Assembly (NCBI GenBank): GCA_020633055.1
Contig: JACKEJ010000009.1
Span: 1 to 64,000, forward strand
From: Sandaracinaceae bacterium
Lineage (GTDB): Bacteria > Myxococcota_A > Polyangia > Polyangiales > Houyiibacteriaceae
Reading direction: 5' to 3'
Length of the DNA: 64,000 bases
Shown here: one piece after another, positions 60,348 to 64,000 of the stretch
Layout of the letters: every line of letters begins with the position of its first letter
How positions within the stretch are numbered: the first letter of the stretch is position 1
Position numbers and translations under genes: made by a program
Notes under the pieces: model-generated
Database searches by the model: none
Told to the model about the DNA's origin: nothing
The model's input: the letters and a program-made list of their open reading frames with translations, nothing else

Positions 60348-60665
60348 GGCTTTGCCGACGCCGATGCCTCGCGCGTGGTCACGGACGCGGAGCTCGAGGC
60401 GCGTCTCGAAGGGCGATTTGGCGCGTCCCGCCAACCCGGGTGATGGGGCTCCATTGGACGGAGAGGGCGCACTTCGGGTGCGCAGATCTGCGAATCGCGG
60501 CGTGGGCCGCGGCGAGGCTCGTCGAGTGCTTGATTCGGTGCGCCGGATCCGGTACAGATTGCCGCGAATGACATGCGTGTCGGGTGGGCATGACAGTCGA
60601 TGAGATGCGCAGATTCAGCGGGTCGAAGTTACCATTGTGCTGGATCTTTTCACAAGGATGACGTC
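60348..60665. other. Intergenic region before small secreted protein
   Basis: 318 bases between divergent genes, less GC-rich than its surroundings. It should hold the promoters of both. A TTACCATT-like stretch near 60630 could be a -10 element, but no good -35 was seen at standard spacing. No gene is evident. Confidence 0.4.
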
Positions 60666-61034
60666 ATGAAGAAGTCGCTCTGGGCCGTGATCATCTCGGC
60701 CATCGTTGCCGTCCCCTCGCTGGCGAGCGCGGGCTATCACTACTCCTCGCCGGTGGTCATCAACGCGACCTCGTTTGCTGGGACGCTCCACGCTACGCGC
60801 AACACCGCCGACAACGTGTCCTACCTCGGCTGCGGCGTCGTCTCCAGTACGACTGGCGACTTCCTCCTGTGTCATGCCCGGACCACGACTGACTCACGCT
60901 CCTGTATGAGTTCGGACCCAGGACTCATCGCCAACGTGCGTTCAATCACATCATCGAGTTACATCAGCGTGACGCATTCTGGCAGCACCTGTACCGCGAT
61001 TTCGGTTGTTCACCTGTCCTATCACCTCCCCTGA
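60666..61034 (+). CDS. Small secreted protein
   Basis: A 122-residue protein with a clear signal peptide (KKSLWAVIISAIVAVPSLASAG, cut after residue 22 or so) and a mature part rich in Ser/Thr with four cysteines (GCGVV, LLCHAR, SCMSS, STCTAI) and a beta pattern. AAGGA lies seven bases before the ATG. I do not recognise the family. The mature region is AT-richer than neighbouring genes. A periplasmic or surface role is likely. Confidence 0.7.
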   Translation: MKKSLWAVIISAIVAVPSLASAGYHYSSPVVINATSFAGTLHATRNTADNVSYLGCGVVSSTTGDFLLCHARTTTDSRSCMSSDPGLIANVRSITSSSYISVTHSGSTCTAISVVHLSYHLP

Positions 61035-61048
61035 CGCGGGTCGCCGAC

Positions 61049-61600
61049 GTGCGCTCGAGTCCCTTGATGGGGGTGGTGTGTGCTGTGCTGGGGTTCGCTG
61101 CTGGACTCGCGGCGGACCGCGCCATCCAAGCTAGAGGGGCGCACCACGGTGGTGCTGCTCAGGTGCCGTCCGCCGAGTGCGCCTCGATCGGGGACATCGA
61201 ACACCTGCTCGACGCCCAACGGCGCTCACTGGCCGCGGTGACCCGAGACGAACACGCGCTGACACGAACGTTCGTTGACGACCAACTACGAGGCGCCACG
61301 CTGGGCCCGCCGACGGATCCGACGGAGCCAGGGGGCGTCGAACCCGAAGCCCCGGATGCGGACGCCAGCGATCTCGACGCGGAGCGCCGCGCTGCGGACC
61401 TCCGGGTGGACAGCGAGCTCGAGGCCGTGCTGGAGTCCAGCCGTCGCGTCGGACGCTGGACTGCGGGGGACCGCGAGCGCTTCAGCGAGCTGCTCCGTGT
61501 GGCTTCCGCGGAGACACGTGAGCGTCGGCTGGGCGAGCTGCTCACCGCCATGAACGCTGGACGGCTGAGCATCGAAGTGGATGGTCCGCCGGTACTCTGA
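61049..61600 (+). CDS. Hypothetical membrane-anchored periplasmic protein
   Basis: A 183-residue protein with an N-terminal hydrophobic anchor (MGVVCAVLGFAAGLAADR) and a charged, largely helical remainder (DIEHLLDAQRRSLAAVTRDE; DLDAERRAADLRVDSELEAV) with a Pro/Glu/Asp linker. GTG at 61049 is used; an ATG six codons later is also possible. It starts 14 bases after the small secreted protein and may share its transcript. No family was recognised. Confidence 0.6.
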   Translation: MRSSPLMGVVCAVLGFAAGLAADRAIQARGAHHGGAAQVPSAECASIGDIEHLLDAQRRSLAAVTRDEHALTRTFVDDQLRGATLGPPTDPTEPGGVEPEAPDADASDLDAERRAADLRVDSELEAVLESSRRVGRWTAGDRERFSELLRVASAETRERRLGELLTAMNAGRLSIEVDGPPVL

Positions 61601-61680
61601 GGAGCGCGCTGCTACGCGGCTCGCGGGCTGTGAGAACGCCCGCTCCACAGACGTCCGCTCCGGAACGTCCCCGTGTGACC

Positions 61681-62185
61681 TCAGCCGAGCCGCAGCACCA
61701 TGTCCTGGCACTGTAGGGCGCTTCCTGGGCGCATTGGGCTGGGCTCCCCGACGGACCTGAACCCAGCCCGCTCGTACAGCCGGCGCGCGGGGCTGTCCCC
61801 GCAGGTCACGCCGAGCGCCACCGCACTCGCCCCGCGCTCCCGCGATGATGTCCTCCAACAGCGCGCGCGCCGCACCCCTCCCACGAAACGCCGGTGCCAC
61901 CCACATCTGGTACACCTGCGCGACGTCGGGCTCGGCCGGCCAGATCTTGCCCACGGCGAGCCCCGCCGCTGTGCCGTCGACCCGGGCGATCACTGGACGC
62001 CCCCGCTCGTCGTTCACGTTCTCCGCCAGACGCGCCGGCCAGTCCTGGCGGGCGGCCTCCTCGGCGTAGGTGGCGCAGAACGCGTCGGGCGCGTCCTGCA
62101 GCGCGGCCAAGCGCAGCTCGCGATACAGCCCGACCTCGGCCAGCGTGAACTCTCGGACGCGCACCCCTCCGCTCATCGGGTTCAT
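61681..62185 (-). pseudogene. GNAT acetyltransferase with a frameshift
   Basis: The first 110 or so residues (VRVREFTLAEVGLYRELRLA to VYQMWVAPAFRGRGAARALL) carry the GNAT acetyl-CoA motif RGRGAA. The matching end (GASAVALGVTCGDSPARRLY ERAGF to MVLRLG) lies in another frame from about 61850. One or two bases missing near 61848 explain the break. Written as it is, the product would lack the second half of the fold. It follows the sterol-desaturase-like gene by four bases, so it belongs to that operon. Confidence 0.7.
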
Positions 62186-62189
62186 GCCC

Positions 62190-62864
62190 TCAGGCGACCG
62201 TGCCGAACACGATGTCCGGCAGCGGCGTGATGGACGCGTAGTTGCCGCTCAGCATGCTGTGGTGGTGCCGGTCGTGCTTCACGGCCAGCTCGCCCAGGGT
62301 CTTGAACGGGAAGTGGGGGATGTTCACGCCCGCGTGGTTCAGGATGTTGAACGTGGCGTAGGTCGAAAAGATGACCGCGAACGTGTAGAGGTGGATGCCG
62401 CCCACCACTGCGATGGACCCGAACAGCAGGCTGAGCCCGCCGACGGTCTCGATGGGGTGCAGCAGCAGGCTGTCGATGGTGCGGGGGTTGCGGGCGGCGT
62501 GATGTACGGCGTGCACCCAGCGCAGCAGCTTCCACTCGTGCAGCGGGTAGCGGTGGAAGAAGTAGTAGGCGAAGTCGTAGATGAGCACCACGGCCAGCGC
62601 CTCCACCACCATGACCCAGATGGGCGTGGGGGTGCTGTAGAACAGGTAGTCGCCCAGGCCGAAGGTCACGCTGAAGATGAGCGCCACCGACACGCCCGTG
62701 TTCAGCGCGGCGTCGCGGTACAGGCGCCGGTCGTCCACGCTGCGGTGCGGGTCGTCGCTGATCATGTGGCGCTTGCCGTACTCGGAGCGATACAGGAAGT
62801 GCAGCACGCCCAGCGCGATGCCGGCGCACACGTAGCTGATCATCAGGATGGCGAACATGGTCAT
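62190..62864 (-). CDS. Fatty-acid hydroxylase/sterol desaturase superfamily membrane enzyme
   Basis: A 224-residue membrane protein with at least four helices and the His-box set of the superfamily: HRYPLHEW, VHAVHHAARNP and, near the end, HDRHHHSMLSG, plus NHAGVNIPHFP. These bind two irons. Members hydroxylate or desaturate sterols, ceramides or fatty acids, using electrons from a reductase. The gene begins 16 bases after the stop of a ferredoxin-reductase gene on the same strand, a natural electron donor. The precise lipid substrate is not known. Confidence 0.88.
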   Translation of the reverse strand: MTMFAILMISYVCAGIALGVLHFLYRSEYGKRHMISDDPHRSVDDRRLYRDAALNTGVSVALIFSVTFGLGDYLFYSTPTPIWVMVVEALAVVLIYDFAYYFFHRYPLHEWKLLRWVHAVHHAARNPRTIDSLLLHPIETVGGLSLLFGSIAVVGGIHLYTFAVIFSTYATFNILNHAGVNIPHFPFKTLGELAVKHDRHHHSMLSGNYASITPLPDIVFGTVA

Positions 62865-62880
62865 GGGGGGCACTCCGAGT

Positions 62881-64000
62881 TCAAACGATAGCGTGTAGCC
62901 AGCGCACCAAGAAGGCCGCGCCGACGCACAGGGCCAGCACCGCGGCCGCACGCGCGGGTGAGAGGGGTGGGGCCATGCCTTCACCGGCGCCCGCCTTGAA
63001 CGACACCGCGTCGAAGTCCACGTGCAGGAACTTCGCGCTGGTGGGGCGCGCCTGGCAGGCCAGCACGCGGCCCCGCGCGACGTCGTTGTCCGTCAGCGCC
63101 AGCGGGTTGGCCATGGCCACGTCGCCCTCGACCAGCTGGCACATGCAGCTGCCGCAGAAGCCGTCTTCGCACGAGGACGGAGCTTTCACGCCTGCGGCCT
63201 TGCATGCCTGCAGCAGCGTCAGCGGTGAGGTGTAGGGCACGCGCCGGATGGACGAGCCCAGCGTGACCAGGAAGTCGTCGGGGGACTCCGCGTTCGGAGG
63301 GATGCCCAGCGACATGACGGGCTCGGTGTCGCGCCGATCCGGGTCGGCCGGCGAGACGAAGCGCTCCACGCGCACGTGCCCGCTGGGCACGCCCGCCTTG
63401 TTCAGCGCGGCCTCGACCGCGTCCATGAAGGGCGTGGGCCCGCACACGTAGTGGTCGCTCCCGGTGCCCCCGTCGGGCGCACCGTCCAGCCACGCGCCGA
63501 GCGCCTCGGGCGTCAGAAAGCCGTTCGCGTCGTCGTGGTGGTGCTGCAGCTCGAAGCGGCCCGCGTGCTCCCGCGCCAGCGCGTCCAGCTGCGCCGCAAA
63601 GATGGTGCTGGCCGCGTCGCGGTTGGCGTACAGCATGCGCACCGGGCGCTGTGTCTCGCGGAGGGTGCTCTTCAGCAGCGCGAAGATGGGCGTGACGCCG
63701 CTGCCCCCTGCGAACAGCGAGAGCGGTCGCGCCCCCGCGGTGCGGTCCAGCACGAAGCGCCCGGCCGGCGGGTGCAGCGCGAGCGTGTCGCCCGCCTTGA
63801 TGCCGTCGATGAGCGCGTTGGACATGCGCCCCTCCGCCACGCGCTTGACCGTGAACTGCGGCCGCGCGTCCACACCGGGCGCGCTGCTGAACGAGTAGCA
63901 GCGGTGGATGTGGAAGGTCTCCCAGGGGATCTCCACCGTGACGTACTGCCCGGCGCGGTAGTCCAGCTCGGCGCGCAGCGCGGGGTCGCTCACGTCCAGC
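62881..64000 (-). CDS. FNR-type reductase with 2Fe-2S domain and membrane anchor (partial)
   Basis: The last 373 residues of a reductase whose start lies beyond the right edge. Order: FAD domain (AGQYVTVEIP, HRCYSFSSAP), NAD(P) domain (LFAGGSGVTPIFALLKS, HYVCGPTPFMDAVEAALN), then a plant-type 2Fe-2S domain with C-x4-C-x2-C (SSCEDGFCGSCMCQ) and a fourth Cys in VLACQARP. This layout matches PaaE/KshB-like oxygenase reductases. Unusually, it ends with a hydrophobic segment (AAAVLALCVGAAFLVRWLHA) that should tie it to the membrane beside the downstream hydroxylase. Confidence 0.9.
   Translation of the reverse strand, partial: LDVSDPALRAELDYRAGQYVTVEIPWETFHIHRCYSFSSAPGVDARPQFTVKRVAEGRMSNALIDGIKAGDTLALHPPAGRFVLDRTAGARPLSLFAGGSGVTPIFALLKSTLRETQRPVRMLYANRDAASTIFAAQLDALAREHAGRFELQHHHDDANGFLTPEALGAWLDGAPDGGTGSDHYVCGPTPFMDAVEAALNKAGVPSGHVRVERFVSPADPDRRDTEPVMSLGIPPNAESPDDFLVTLGSSIRRVPYTSPLTLLQACKAAGVKAPSSCEDGFCGSCMCQLVEGDVAMANPLALTDNDVARGRVLACQARPTSAKFLHVDFDAVSFKAGAGEGMAPPLSPARAAAVLALCVGAAFLVRWLHAIV

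Overview
This is a 64-kb, very GC-rich window with dense genes, frequent GTG starts and many ATGA/GTGA start-stop overlaps. The gene content points to a myxobacterium (Myxococcota). It has a large Ser/Thr kinase with a transmembrane tail, cysteine-rich and FG-GAP/RCC1 surface lipoproteins, two proteins with MYXO-CTERM-like C-termini, a CarF-type plasmalogen desaturase and a histone-H1-like Lys/Ala/Pro-rich protein. A Sandaracinus-like member of the Polyangia is my guess; no rRNA or marker gene is present to prove it. I saw no tRNA, rRNA or CRISPR array.

Layout. 0.1-3.2 kb: a TetR repressor diverging from an Old-Yellow-Enzyme-like oxidoreductase over a palindromic operator, then an ArgD-like aminotransferase. 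3.4-6.9 kb: a coupled operon of Ser/Thr kinase, TPR protein and Cys-rich lipoprotein. 7-8.6 kb: a second TetR diverging from a eukaryote-type sphingolipid delta-4 desaturase. 8.7-15.2 kb: VOC protein, a kinase-like/TetR/HAD operon, a GH128-like lipoprotein, the CarF homologue and a luciferase-like oxidoreductase. 15.3-24.9 kb: surface and signalling genes, with a 1516-residue FG-GAP/Cys-rich/MYXO-CTERM protein and an operon of barrel-like protein, ECF sigma factor, anti-sigma-like TPR protein and RCC1 lipoprotein. 25-38.6 kb: membrane proteins, an H1-tail/acetyltransferase-like fusion behind a near-consensus promoter, a PHP-domain lipoprotein, a BASS transporter/hydrolase pair, EGF-like and Tudor-like proteins and a quinone oxidoreductase.

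38.6-50.4 kb is accessory DNA. A 1.5-kb insertion sequence with clear terminal inverted repeats lies next to a scrap of rhs sequence. Beyond it is an Rhs polymorphic-toxin module, transcribed on the minus strand: TPR adaptor, DUF4150/PAAR-like protein, Rhs protein with a nuclease-like tip, then two small candidate immunity genes. Next to this is about 2.5 kb of frameshifted, decayed genes (DedA-like membrane protein, an unknown protein, a zinc-ribbon membrane protein and an ABC ATPase).

50.5-64 kb returns to intact genes: an ABC exporter, a DUF2330 protein, a long AarF/UbiB-type kinase-like protein, a MopE/thrombospondin-type calcium-binding surface protein, YggU, small secreted proteins, a frameshifted acetyltransferase, and a membrane di-iron hydroxylase paired with a membrane-anchored ferredoxin reductase that runs off the right edge.

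The main biological threads are membrane-lipid tailoring (sphingolipid, plasmalogen and sterol/fatty-acid hydroxylase enzymes, two of them with likely electron or repressor partners), surface display and signalling, and one interbacterial toxin locus.
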